Assembly (NCBI RefSeq): GCF_026212465.1
Contig: NC_080053.1
Coordinates: 3,306,615-3,370,614 of the forward strand
Source: Amaranthus tricolor
Taxonomy: Eukaryota > Streptophyta > Magnoliopsida > Caryophyllales > Amaranthaceae
Direction: 5' to 3'
Length of the DNA: 64,000 nt
Shown here: piece after piece, positions 47,476 through 61,025 of the stretch
Layout: each line of letters opens with the position of its first letter
Position numbering within the stretch: the first letter of the stretch is position 1
The notes under the pieces: generated by a model
Databases searched by the model: none
Seen by the model: the letters and a program-made list of their open reading frames with translations, nothing else
What the model was told of the DNA's origin: nothing
Translations under genes and position numbers: made by a program

Positions 47476-48980
47476 TGAAAGTTAATAAGAGGTCGAATAC
47501 TCTCTAGAGGGGGGGGTGAATAGAGAGTATGGACTTTTTTCTGGGACAGTTTTGAGTCAATTCGTAAACAATAACGTATGTGCGGAAAATGAACTTTAAA
47601 GTATAACACACGATATGTTAACGAGGTTCGGTTCTAAACAATCTACTCCCCGCCTATGGGTTCTCTTTCAACCCGTAGGATTTCAACGCTTTTTATTAAT
47701 CCGACTTTAATACAAACAAGAAGATCTCACTATCTCCTCACAAGCACGTTCTTCCCCTTGAAGAACCGTATTACAAGTCCCTTTAATAAAAGCAAATCTC
47801 AATCTCTCAATAGAGATTACAAGTTGAACACTTTTAAAAGTATTCTAAGTTAGGCGTATTAAAATAATCTAACTCTTTTTTAAACTCTTAAGCCTATTAC
47901 AAAATGTAAGAGCTAGATGAACTAAGAATTACAACTCTTTGAACATTTAGAAAATTTAGATCTTATTACAAGAGAGAAAGATATTAGAAGAGGTGCATCC
48001 TTAATGCTGGAATGAAGCCTTGTATTTATAGTGTTACGCCTCAACACATCTTTGAAAAACAAGAAGGCTCCTATCCGTTAAATTTGTGTTGACCTGGTCA
48101 TTCTGTACCAGTCTTCAAGACCTTGAGCTTTACTTCAAACTGATGTGTGCTGACAGCTAAAATAATTTCGTCATTGTGTGCTGTAATCTTTTAATATCCA
48201 ATACTATGCTGCCACGTTAGTACTTAAACAATACATTGAAAACTAAGCAAAACCAGATTATCAACGTGTAAATACTTATTCAAATTAATTCCTATTTTTA
48301 GTCATTAATTTAAATAGTCATTTCCTATTTTTAGTATATAAATTCAAATTACCATCTTATTTATAGAAAACACTTTAATTAGCTTAACAACATAATTTAA
48401 ATTCAAATGCAAGCTGTGTACTTATAATAAACAAAACGTGTAACTTGTACTTAACAATTTAATCATTCAAATTATCTTAAACATACATTTTAAATTCAAA
48501 TTCAAACATAAAATACTTGAACGTTTAACATAGAACGTATTATAAAATATTCAAACTTAATTTCAAATAATATCAAAGTTAATTTTAATGAACCTTGACC
48601 TATTAAAATATTTCAAATATAATTTTAAGGAACTTTGACCTATTAAAATATTTTAAATATAATTACGAAACTAACCTTATTACAAACGTAATTATCTTCA
48701 AGACATTGAAACGTATTTCAAGACTTATAAAATTAACTTTAAGATAAACTTAAGTTTTTTAAGTATATTCAAATACTTCGAACATAAAATATATAACACT
48801 CAAACACTTTATACTAAATATGATTTTAGATCGACTTAAACAACTAAATGCAATTACTTAATTTATTTGTTTAATTAATATGTGTTTTGAATTATTATCA
48901 TTCAAGAGAGTTGAATCTTCAAGAGACAAGGACAATTATTATCACAAGTTTTGTTGCTACCTAAGCTTGTCTTTAGTCTT
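47476..48980. mobile_element. Probable LTR-like insertion interrupting the helicase fragment
   Basis: From TGAAAGTTAATAAGAGG onwards the helicase reading ends and a different sequence begins, with AGAGGGGGGGGTGAATAGAG and TTAACGAGGTTCGG, motifs seen in many plant LTR elements. At 48981 the sequence AGTCAAGGACAATC would restore the helicase motif (SQGQS). The right boundary and a target duplication could not be fixed. 48250-48900 is very AT-rich with repeats of AATATAATTTTAA type. Confidence 0.35.
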
Positions 48981-50805
48981 TAGTCAAGGACAATCACTAT
49001 CAAATTGCTTCTATTTCATAAATTTCTCCTAAAACATAAATCCTAACTCTACTATCTTTCATCCAAATCACATTTACCCCCAAATTCAAACCTTAGTTTT
49101 TTTTCAATTCTTTATCTACTATCAAATTAGGATTCCATTATGCTTAAAATGAATTTTTTTCGAAATACTTCTTTAAATTCGCTTAGAAGCAACAATGAAG
49201 TGGTTTTTTGTTAAATAATGAAAATAAACTACTTTTGCAATGGATTTGTTATAGAAATTTTGATAATATCACCACTTCTACATTTCCAAAAAAAAGTGGG
49301 TTTAGCAAGTTTTTACAACACCAACCCAAATGAATATAAGATGGCTTCTATGTAAATCACGAAACATCCCAACCAAATCATTGTCATTCTTTAAATACCA
49401 AGTCTTTTTTAGTGACAATACCAAAATGAAAGCTTTGTAGGCATTGGAGCACCCAATTTCATACATTCATCCAATCAAGAACTAGGTCCAACAAATTAAC
49501 CTTACCAATATCATGAACATGAATGTATGCCGAAAGCCCTTTATATTAAAACCTTAAAAAGAACTTTTTCACTCGTTTTGAAAATCAAACAACAACAATT
49601 GAAATTTCCTGTAAATTGAAATTAGTAAATTAAAGTTACAATTTAGGGTTTCGAAAATTCAAGTAAATTGAAGTTACTAAATAAGGTTTCTGAAATTCAA
49701 CAGCAAAAATGTTAAAATTTGCACAGTTTATGGTTCATTCGAAGATACACAACAAATCGATTTGGTAAATTTTCGAATGCAACAATAAAAAAAAGAACAA
49801 TCGAAATTCCTATACATTCGAATGCAACAATCAAAAAAACAACAAGAATAATCGAACAGAGAACAAATCGATTTCGTAAATTTTCCGAATGCAATAACAA
49901 TCAGCTTATGGTTCATTCAAATGCAAATTTGCACAGAAATTCGAATCAATTTTCATTTGTTCATTTGCGAATGCAAATACATTATGTCCACCAAAGTTCA
50001 AGAAGAAATTACTAACCTTTCTTGTTCTAGAGCTTGATTTTGTGATCCTTGTAGATAGGTTTCATGGAATTCAAAGTCAATTTTAGGGATTTAGGGTTAG
50101 GGCTTTAAGGAAATTGGGGGAATTGTAAGCATAGAGAGAGTTTAGTTGGGGAAATGAAAATTCATCGAGACTGGAACACTAAGATAACGCTTGCTAACAT
50201 TTTTCAGGTAAAAGGTCACGGAGAAAGCATTATTACCGTGTGAATTTTTGAAAAGTTTTGGTTACCACATGAAAAATCTAAAACCTCAGGTTTACCACGT
50301 AGAATTTCCAAAAAAATAAAAAAAATGATACCTTATTCATTGAATTTTCGGTACTGTTTAACCAAGAAAAAAAGTTGCTAAACTTAGAGCATTTAGAATT
50401 ATGATACAACCAGTATTCGAATGAAATATAGAGGAGGGGTTATATGTTGCTGTACAAAGTCGAATTTCTAGTCAACAATCGGAAGAAATGCAAGAAAACG
50501 CAAGAGTAAGAAGAATTATTTCAAAATTTGAACCGAACCTCCAAAGAAGAACGATATAGGTTGTGCTGCGATTTTCATAGGGATTCGATCGAATTCACCA
50601 TTTTAAGATCCAATTAGGCGTAGGGAAGGAAGGTGTTATTGGCTTGCACAGGTCTAGTTTTCAAGAGGGAAAACGAGAGGAGAGCTGCATGAGGTGTGGT
50701 GCGAAGAACAACAGTCGTTGTTGTTTTATCTTTCTTGATTCAAGGTTAGATTAGGGTTTTAAAAGGGAATAAAGAACCAGGGAAGGAGACAAGGATGATA
50801 ATTAG
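48981..50805. other. AT-rich interval with short repeats, no gene
   Basis: 49725-49925 contains repeated ACAAATCGATTTGGTAAAT-like and TTCGAATGCAACAA-like units (at about 49747, 49808 and 49865). 50200-50330 has MITE-like ACCGTGTGAATTTTTG motifs. 50400-50760 has a less AT-rich stretch without a clear frame. Confidence 0.5.
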
Positions 50806-51746
50806 TAGAGGTGTTCATTCGGGTGATCGAGTCAGTTTCGAATGGCTGTCATTCGGTTCGGTTGTATTTCGGTTCGGTTATTTTTCGGTTGTGTGTTACA
50901 ACGGGTCACACTCGGGTCGAGTCGGTTAGTCACGGTTCGGTTGGAGATCGATTATTCAAGCTATCGGGTTAGCATCAGTTCGGTGCCGGTTGAAGTTCAT
51001 GTCGAGTGTCAATCGGTCTCGGGTAGTCATCGATTACTAATTGGTTCGATTTTGTCGGGTACAGATCGGGTTCGGGTTTTTTTTTTTAAGCAAAATTCAG
51101 CTACGTATTACTAATTACTATCGATCAAATCAATATCAAATTAAGTCGTTAGTCAATTTTTAATTGATGACAAGATTCCCTTTATTTAAAGCAAAATAGT
51201 TAAAATACAAATCAATTAGTAATAATTATTACTTTGTTACTTTTACTTGTTTGACCGAAAATTAAAATTATAAAGTTCTATCAATTTTCATCTAATTCGA
51301 TTAAAAGTAGTTAAATAAACATTGACCATTGATTATTAACTCTAAATATAGGAAACCGTGTATTTATAAAATTTAATTTATTAAAATATCTAACACTTTA
51401 TTAGATTAACAAATAAGATGATTGAATATGAGTCTATCATACTTTTATGTTAAAAATTGGTTCAGGTTTACAGCAGTTCGATCTAAAATTCGTTCGGGTT
51501 AAGTCGATTTTAGCCGGATCGAATTCGGTTTCGAGCATGATTCGGGTCGGATATGATTCGGGTCGGTCATTATTAGGTTCGGGTAATCTCGGTTAACGGT
51601 TATGTGTCGGTTACAGCTCGGGTTCAGCTTTTCCATTTTCGGTTGTCAACCGGTTCGATAAACCAAAAAAAGGAACACATTTTCGGGTCGGTTTACTTTC
51701 GGTTTCGGTTCGGATTTTCGAGTCGGGTCACTTTTGAATAGCTCTA
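50806..51746. mobile_element. Non-autonomous hAT element with perfect 8-bp target duplication
   Basis: Starts TAGAGGTGTTCATTC and ends TTGAATAGCTCTA (inverted: TAGAGCTATTCAA). ATAATTAG is present at 50798-50805 and 51747-51754, the 8-bp duplication expected of hAT insertion. The interior is full of TTCGGTT, TCGGGT and GGTTCGGG motifs at both ends and AT-rich in the middle. A 90-codon frame inside (50842-51114) is compositional and not a gene. Confidence 0.85.
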
Positions 51747-51769
51747 ATAATTAGTGTTTAGGCCAAAAT

Positions 51770-52015
51770 GGAAAGAAGACTTTATTAGGTACTTTTTGAA
51801 AAGAAATTTTTTTTATTAGGTACTCTTTTGAAAAGAAAAATTTTATTAGGTACTCTTTATAAAGATGAGCAAAAAAAGATAATGGAAAACTTAACCCCTA
51901 CCATTACTTAGTACTCTTTTGAAAAGAAAATTTTTTATTAGGTATGAAATTTTATTAGGTACCTTTTTGAAAAAAAAAATTTTATTAGCTACTTTTTGAC
52001 ATTTTTCCCTTAATT
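51770..52015 (+). repeat. Imperfect tandem repeat of TTATTAGGTACTCTTTTGAAAA
   Basis: At least five copies of a roughly 35-base unit with the core TTAGGTAC-T-TTTTGAAAAGAAAA, ending TTTTTGACATTTTTCCCTTA. The TTTTTGACA termini resemble the arms of the MITE at 21663-22402. Confidence 0.6.
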
Positions 52016-52149
52016 TTATTAGTAAATTCCATTAATAAATTCCGATTCTGTTGAGGAATAGGGAATCTTTTAACAGGAGAATCTTTTGTAACCACCGTAT
52101 TTAGCATCGAGTTTATTTAGTTTAGCTACAAATATTCTGATGTGATAAT

Positions 52150-52835
52150 TGATTTGGTATGCGAAAAGTAATTCACAAATATTCTCTCCTCTATCTCTCT
52201 TTTTCAGAATTTCAGTACCTCTGTGTACTTTTCTCTATCTTCCTCTCTGATTTCTTTATGTGTGTATTCCTTTTCCCCTTTCGTTTTTTTTGAATACTTA
52301 AACTCTTTTCCTCTCTAATCTTTCTGCTTGATCTTTTAATTCGAAATTTTCTGCTACATGTATTTTTTTTTCCGAATTTTTTTCAAGATTTTGATCATAT
52401 AACTCCTCAAAATATTGAGAAAAATATCTACATTTGGTTATTTTTGCTTTTAAAAAATTTATTTTTAATTGTTTTTGAATCTTGTTTTCTTATCTTTTTA
52501 TTTTTGTCTTGAATGGCTTTTCTTTCTTGGAAATTTTCAGGAAATAATCTTCATTGCATAGTAGAGTTCTGATGGAACAAGAAAGGTAGTTTTGTATGAG
52601 ATATCTCTTATTACTAATATAGCTTCAAAATTTTTATCAATGTTTTATATTATGTTTAAATCAAAATGAAAATTTATAATAGTGGACATCAAATATTGCA
52701 CAGTTAATAAATACATTTAAAACTAATTTATTATTTAAACTAAGTAAATATGTAAATATAAAAATGTAGGAGGTTTTGAAACCCTCTTTCTGTACAATGA
52801 CGATTCGTCGAATATCAGGGTGGAAGTTACCAACG
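52150..52835 (+). promoter_or_regulatory. Probable leader and first short exons of a gene
   Basis: A C/T-rich leader (52190-52330) is followed by an acceptor ATTTTCAG near 52542 and an ATG at 52572 (MEQER) with donor AAAG/GTAG. A possible next exon from about 52770 continues in frame (GGFETLFLYNDDSSNIRVEV). No recognised domain. It could be the missing 5' end of the F-box-like gene at 56288, but phases to that exon do not join directly. Confidence 0.3.
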
Positions 52836-54604
52836 TAATGAAGATTTATAAAGTAGCATATATTAATGTAAAAGACCTATATTATGTTGCCATTACAATA
52901 GTTTCCCATCATTGAAGTTAGTTCAGGTCCATTTACTTCTATCAAGGATTAATAGTTAAATTCAATCAAGTTCAATGTAGTTCGAGACTAAAGAATCTAT
53001 ATTAGAGCATCCTTACTCATGATCCAAAAAAAAAGATTATCTTATTATTTCACAACTTTTCTCTCTCCTAAAAGTTCATCTTTCAACCTAATTTATTAAC
53101 AATGACCTCTTTCAAAAGGTCATTATCCTCTCTTTCTTACTTTTTTTCTACCCCATCATAATTTCTCTCCCTTAATTTATTTAACATTTATTTTTATTTT
53201 TTTATAATAATATTTTCATGTAAAAAGTTAATATAATTTTTTATTTGATTAAAATAGATCTACTTTTTTATTGATTAAAAAAATATTCTTTTAATAAAAG
53301 TAATATTTTTTAATAAATATAAATGCAGACATTAATAATAATTAAGGAAAATTCGTTAAATTCAAATAAAGATTATTTTTAATAAATATAAGTATAGACA
53401 TTAATAATATTTTTTGGGATTTTTTAACAAAAAATAGTAGGAAAATAAGAAGAAAATATGTAAATATAAAATTATGTCAAAAAATATTAATATGGGTCTC
53501 ATTTTATAGATCTCGAAAAAATAAGACCATTGGTATAATTTATTTTTTTAAAAAAAATTAATTAAATACGAAAGTAGCCGTTAATTACAAAAAAACGGGT
53601 ATTTGTTTTAAAAAAGAAGTGACCGTTCACATGAACCGGTCATTTGATGACCCATTTGGCCAACCTTTTCCCCAATCCACCCAATATTAGGTCACCATTA
53701 ATATTAATTTTCCTCTAGTTGGGTCATATGACCTCCAATTAGATCATCATTATTGATGCTCTTAGATGGTATTTGTTCAATGAGTTTAAAATGTATTTTA
53801 TTGTGAAATAACTATATTTTATTGGATTTTCCAAAAAGCAGTTTCATTATTTAATTGTGACATGTATAATGATTTTCCATTCTCGTGTCTAAAATGGATC
53901 TAGAACTATGTTTTGATTTGGAACAACTTTGATAAGTTCAAAAGAATATTACTGTACATTCAGTTTAATGTTCATTTCAACTTTAATCTATTTATTTCAA
54001 TTCATAAAATGTCAATTAAGCGAATCCTTTTTAATAAATGTTAGGTTTAATTAAAAGCTAATATATTTACCCTTGCTCATGCACAAATGTTGTTATAATT
54101 TGCAATTAAAAAAAAGGAGTTACATTTAAAAATGTAATATAGTACAAATTATGTATTAATATTTGGTATTAGAATCATTTAAGATCCAATCATGAAAACA
54201 TGTAGCCGAAGTTGAGGTTCATTTTGTTGGCCTACCCCTATGACGTTAAGATGGATTTAGGTCCTCTATAGTGTCAAAAAATTTCACTTGTATAGATAGC
54301 ATAATGTAGTTGTTTATACAAATAGTAATAAAATGCATAATGTAGGTGTTAATACAAATAGTAAAAAAATAAGGATATAAATATTGAGCAACCTAAACGA
54401 TGAATGGAATATACTCATTTGGAGGTGAATTTTCTTCTACACTAATAATATAGAATCTTAGTATTAATTCTTAAACATGTAGCCCATATTTATTCTAACC
54501 ATTATTTGTAAATGAACATGTAGCTGAATTTGAGGTTCTTTTTTTATGGACTACCCATACATATATTAGGCAGATTTGAGTCTTCATTATCACAGTCAAA
54601 GTCA
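52836..54604. other. AT-rich interval, no gene seen
   Basis: Long A/T stretches (53150-53620), scattered short repeats, no frame or terminal repeat that can be supported. Confidence 0.5.
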
Positions 54605-54800
54605 TTAACCTGTATCACACACAAATTCTTGGGGAAGAGGAAATAGATATACCACATCCATATCCCTTGCAAAGATAGGGCAAAGAGAAGAATCATAAAT
54701 CATTATTAGATCTGGTAATTGTAAGAGCACATGCTCTTCAATAAAGATTCTAACTATAAAGAATAAGAAAGATTGCAAAACGTAAAGAGAATCAAACACA
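54605..54800 (-). other. Exon-like open frame of unknown identity
   Basis: On the minus strand LPDLIMIYDSSLCPIFARDM and FPLPQEFVCDTG precede a donor-like ACAG/GTTAAT. The frame continues rightwards only as LTR sequence. Not recognised. Confidence 0.2.
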
Positions 54801-54805
54801 TCAAG

Positions 54806-55320
54806 TATTGGAAGGTGGGAAAATCCTAATATTAAATTGATATTAGACCTTAAAACCCACCAAATAAATGAAGACAATTGTATTGATTAGTTCTTCATTA
54901 CACACTAATCAATTCTAATAATGGAGATGAATAACTATAGAGATTACAAGAGTAATTGAAAAACCCTCAATTCACTCAAGAACCCTAATTTTGTGGCTTT
55001 CTCTATCTAGATTAATCTCACTTGTGTTTCTCTCTCTTAATTACAATGTAATTTATTACAAATGATGAAGTTAGGGAGTATTTATAAGACTAATAAAAAG
55101 AAGGGCAAGATGAGTCACGTAAACAGAAGCCACGAAGCACATGCTGCACTCGAAGCCCCTATATTCTGCTCGACGGGGAGCTTGGGTCGAGCCATTCTGC
55201 TCGACTGGTCAGCAGCAGCCAGCAGGTCGAGCAATGATGCTTGAGGGGTCGAATCAAGGTGCAGCAACATTCTGATCTTGACACCACTTCATATACATAC
55301 TATACTATACCCCCACAACA
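54806..55320 (-). mobile_element. Solo LTR (copia-type), 515 bp
   Basis: The minus strand begins TGTTGTGGGGGTATAG (55320); the other end reads CCTTCCAATA, the expected CAACA mirror with one transition. The exact 5-bp duplication TCAAG flanks it (54801-54805 and 55321-55325). A TATAAATA box lies at about 55080-55087 on the minus strand. No internal retroelement sequence, so it is a solo LTR. Confidence 0.75.
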
Positions 55321-55325
55321 TCAAG

Positions 55326-56287
55326 CCAATACACATTGAGATTATGAGCCACGCCTTATAAATTAAGAGATAAGTGATAATTAATTAAGAGATAATTAAT
55401 CAACCAATAAAATCTTTTTTAAATGTAATAATAATAAAAATCAGCTATAGTAAATAGTTCATAGTGTAAAAGTCCAATATTAAATCTACAATTTATACCG
55501 TAACCATTAATATTCTTATTCAAAAAAACATATGAGCTCATCTTACCTGAAGATCCATGACCCAAAAATTTGATAGATTTCCATACTTACCCACTTTTTA
55601 CGAAATTTATCCCCATATCCAACCCAATTTTAAATAGGTGCGTTGGAAAGGACGCAAAATTTTATCATCCTGTCAACTCTAGTTTTAATAACCGTTTTAA
55701 GTTGTCGTATATTGATTAATAAGAATTGAAGTGTAGATGTTAATGTATTATAGTCGTTACTTTTTTGTATGCATTGCTTACTTATAATTCGTGTAGTAAG
55801 GTTGATTATACGTGTTAAAAAAATCTACTTTTTTTGATCAAACTGTATAGAGAATACCTTTTCTCACATATTATGAAGTGTATAGCTTGTGTTGCCCCAT
55901 CTTCCTTGTATTTCCAAGAGTGTATAACCAAGGCTTTAAAACATCAATTTCCTCTATCTTTAATGATTGAAGTAAGAATAGTATAAAAAGAGGGAAATGT
56001 AGATGCAAGATAACCTTTTTTTTTAGAATGAAGATAACCAATATTTAGTATAGCTATTTATACGGTAATAGAACATAATTATTAAAAATAAACAAAATTA
56101 GTAAATATTTTAGGTGTGATTTGTGAATATGAGCATCAATGTTTATTTTTACCTATTTATTTAATCATGTGTAGCTATTTATAAGGTTATATGATCATTA
56201 ATTTATTTGAATTTTTAATTTTTAATCTGTTTTTCTATCATCTCGAAAGTCTAAATTTAACTTCGCTTTTTTTAAAAACTTTATAAG
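55326..56287 (+). other. Upstream region of the F-box-like gene, with one candidate exon
   Basis: 55873-55971 is a possible exon (ATG, then APSSLYFQECITKALKHQFP, ending GAA/GTAAGA), open and protein-like, but it ends in phase 0 and does not join in frame to the exon at 56288. The remainder is AT-rich. Confidence 0.3.
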
Positions 56288-57920
<1,633 letters not shown>

Positions 57921-58629
57921 TAACCACAAACTCCAAATTTTTGTATGTTTTTGTCACGAGCTGGTGTACTTAAGAACTTAATAGCTATGGGATGTTTGGT
58001 TTACTTACATTACTTTTTGGAAGTAATATTGGTTCTTTTATTTTTTTAAATTTTTTTTTATTGGACATTGCTTTATGAAAGTGAATTGGTTGACTTTTGA
58101 ATTTTGACTGATTACAATTAATAATTAGATTTGCTACTGGCCTTGGAGTATTCTTAGGGACTAAGGGAGTTAGAAATAAATTGTTCATGTGACATACATT
58201 TGTAATCAAAGTAGTACAAAAATAGTATGATTGGGCTTTGGACAAGGTGAAGGACCTAGATCTAAAAATTAGGGGTATGGATCGGATCTGGATCGAATTA
58301 AGCTAAAATTAAATCTATCCAGACCCGAACCCAGATTTATAGGGTCTGTAAAGCTTTGACTCAGAAGGTGGGCATAGGGTCTGAATCCGAGTTCGAAACA
58401 ATATTTTTTTTTTTTTCTAATAATCCTTCCTCTAACTATAAAAAATGTCTAACATGACAATACTATTCACAAAGGGCCTAATGAACAGTAATTTGTTCTT
58501 TTGCTCAACTTTCGACATGTGTCTCTGGGGAGGGTTGAGATTTGTCCACGTGTTAGGGTTTTGTGGTATTACAATTGCCTAATTTTGTTGCTTTGCTTAT
58601 GGTTACTCTGAATCTGCTTCTTCCCACAA
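57921..58629 (+). other. 3' flank of the F-box-like gene and degenerate hAT-like scrap
   Basis: 58272-58400 has TAGGGGTATGGATCGGATCT with further GGATC- and ACCCGAAC-type motifs, resembling a hAT terminus. 58410-58629 looks like promoter and leader of the next gene fragment. Confidence 0.35.
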
Positions 58630-58960
58630 AATGCTTCATAAGATTTCGAAATGTAAGTCATTAAACCATAAACTCTACTTAATTTGGTACCATTAATGTT
58701 ATTTTAGTTAATTATTTCTTCTATGAATGCATTTATGTTAATGGGTTTTTGAATTATCATAGGGAAAGGAGCAAGATAGTTGTTAAGCCAAATTTGAAGA
58801 GCAAGCAGCTTCCTACTCTTGATCAAGTTACTGGGAAGAAGATACCACAAAGTTTTGTATTCTCTAGAACAAAACTTTTTACGACAACTTGAAATGGATA
58901 TGAGAAATTGATGCTTTCTTATAATGCCCTTAAGCTCAAGGATTCGAACTTTTGCCTTCT
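58630..58960 (+). pseudogene. Peter Pan/SSF1-like (Brix family) gene fragment
   Basis: A short leader exon (ATG 58633, donor AAAT/GTAAGT) is followed by an acceptor CATAG at 58762. The next exon reads LDQVTGKKIPQSFVFSR, close to the conserved start of Peter Pan/SSF1 ribosome-biogenesis proteins (D-x-V-T-G-x-K-I-P-K-S-F-V-F-S-R). It then continues across small frame changes with RQLEMDM and LMLSYNALKLKD, again as in that family. The frame changes near 58870 and 58905 mean the product is not made. The remainder of the Brix domain is not seen. Confidence 0.6.
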
Positions 58961-60520
58961 TTTCGTAGCTTTTGTTTGATGAGAACTATATGTGAGAGGT
59001 CTAACTGGGTAGTTGCACTGGCAATTGGCGAGTCTAGGATATCAATATAGACTGTGTCAAATATTCATCTTACATGTTTGTTGAACCAGAGCTACCTTTC
59101 TTTTGTATTATGTATTACACAATTCAAGTTTAATAGGATTTTTAATCAAATGACTAGGCATGCCCGGGCCTAGATTCTTGCGCGGATATGTATGAAAATA
59201 TTTATTAGAGTAATTGGATGGAAATGAAAGAATGAGTGCCATTAAGCTCAAAATAGTAAGCTTGCAATGGTAGTTGATTTTAAAAGACATGGGTTGATGT
59301 GTTTGATTTAATCAAAGCAAATGTAATTAGTTATTACTTTGTTTGATGATTGAGAGTAATTAAACCGTATAAGTTTTATGCTAAAAGAATAAATTTGGAA
59401 CATCTTGCTTATTTGATGATCATTTATTAATTATTAAAGCTAATGATTAGTTCTATGGAGTTTTGAAACATTTAGTTCCACAGGGGCCATAGGTTTTTGA
59501 TTTCTAGCATCATTTGAGATTTTTTACTCATTGAGATTTTTTATTTTCAAACAATTAAATTCTGTTTAATTTTTTTGATATATTGCGGGAGAACAAGCTC
59601 CTATTAATAAGTCCATTGATTCTTAGTTTTATTTTATGGAGAAACATAAAAAGCTCGATTTAAATTCTGACAATATTTTTTCTTTAAAAAGACAAAGTAA
59701 ATTTAAAGATCTATAGATATCTATTTTTTAAAAATTATTTTCTTATTTAGTTTGTAATATCCAACAACCATACTTTGAACATGAAATGTCTAATGTGTTT
59801 ATTGATTTCTACTTCATTTAACTTAAAAATATAGCAACAGGAGGCATAAAAAAGAACTTTGTTGCATGCTCATTGCTCAACAGAGGTACATGCTTGATTT
59901 GAATGTTGAGGATTTTGCTTAGTAGATTTGTTACATAATACTTGTCTATACATGTAGTTTAATATTTGATGTTGCTTGGGCTTCATGATTTTTTTCTTAG
60001 GCTTTCTGTTCCGAATTTCCACTCTTACCTCATTAGAATTTGCAAACTGTAATCTCTAGTCATTAAAGTTGTCTTAGACATTTAAATTTGCTATTCTAAA
60101 TCTTGTGAATTGTCAGGCTTGAAAAGTTATGCGAAGTAGCTGAGTGATCGATAGCTGATGCTACTGAAGAAATTGGTATGCCACGTATGCGAGTCAGTGT
60201 TCGTCACAGTAAGAAAAAAGATCTTTTATGATTTGGATACAGTTTGAACATATGGTATCTATTCTTTCTCTAATTATAAAAGAGAATTATTAAATATTGC
60301 CATCCTTTACATTTTATCGCCACCCTTTATTGAATTTTTAATATTGTCCCTACTTAATTTACGAACTCAAAAACTCTAACATCTCTCTAAAAACACTCTC
60401 TAAATTAAAGGAAGCTAAAACTTCAAATCGATTCACAATGGCGAACTTTCATTAACATGAATACGATTCGATAAGTAATTCAATCGATTAGAATTTTTTG
60501 GGAAAAAAAAATGACGAACA
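58961..60520. other. Interval with possible exon remnants, no defined gene
   Basis: 59832-59885 could be an exon (GGIKKNFVACSLLNR between acceptor AATATAG and donor GAG/GTACAT), and 60118-60210 another with internal stops. They may be remnants of the same gene as the fragment above or of another one. Confidence 0.25.
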
Positions 60521-60522
60521 GT

Positions 60523-60628
60523 AGTCGCACGCGACCAAACCGTGGCTGAGTCGCACAAAACGTGCAATTGGACCACGGTTCAGTCGCACGTTTTGTGCGA
60601 CTCAGCCACGGTTTGGTCGCGTGCGACT
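60523..60628. repeat. Perfect 43-bp inverted repeat with 20-base loop
   Basis: Left arm 60523-60565 (AGTCGCACGCGACCAAACCG at its start), loop 60566-60585, right arm 60586-60628, exact reverse complements. It is CpG-rich in an AT-rich setting. The loop itself repeats part of the arm motif (CCACGGTTCAGTC against CCGTGGCTGAGTC). No gene overlaps it; it lies 400 bases upstream of a MULE pseudogene. Confidence 0.9.
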
Positions 60629-61025
60629 GACCCCTTTTTTATTTTTATTTTTATTATTATTTTTTTTATTTTTCTTTTTTATTTAAATTAACTTTTATTT
60701 TCTTATTATTTAATGTATGTTGTAGTAAATTATTTTATTTTATAATTTATATTATTATTATCTAAATTATTTAAATAATTTTTTATTTTTTATTTAAATT
60801 ATTCTAGTAACTTATAATTTATGTTGTAGTAATTTATTTAAATTATTTTTTATTTTATTATTATTAAAATTATTTTATTTTATATACATTTTAATTTAGT
60901 TGAAATTTTAATTATTAAAGTAAATTATTTTTTATTTAATATTAAATATTTTTTATTATTAATGTTTGTTTATATAATATTTTATTAATCTAATCTATGT
61001 TTTATTTCATATTTTAAATTTGCAG
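60629..61025. other. Extremely AT-rich interval
   Basis: Almost entirely A and T (TTATTATTATT and TTTTATTTAAATT runs), ending in a splice acceptor TTTGCAG at 61025. Confidence 0.6.

Noticed and set aside
50842..51114. 90-residue frame rich in V, S and R in the hAT element
   Set aside because: Its composition comes from CGGTTCGG repeats; there is no start context, no domain and no conservation signal.
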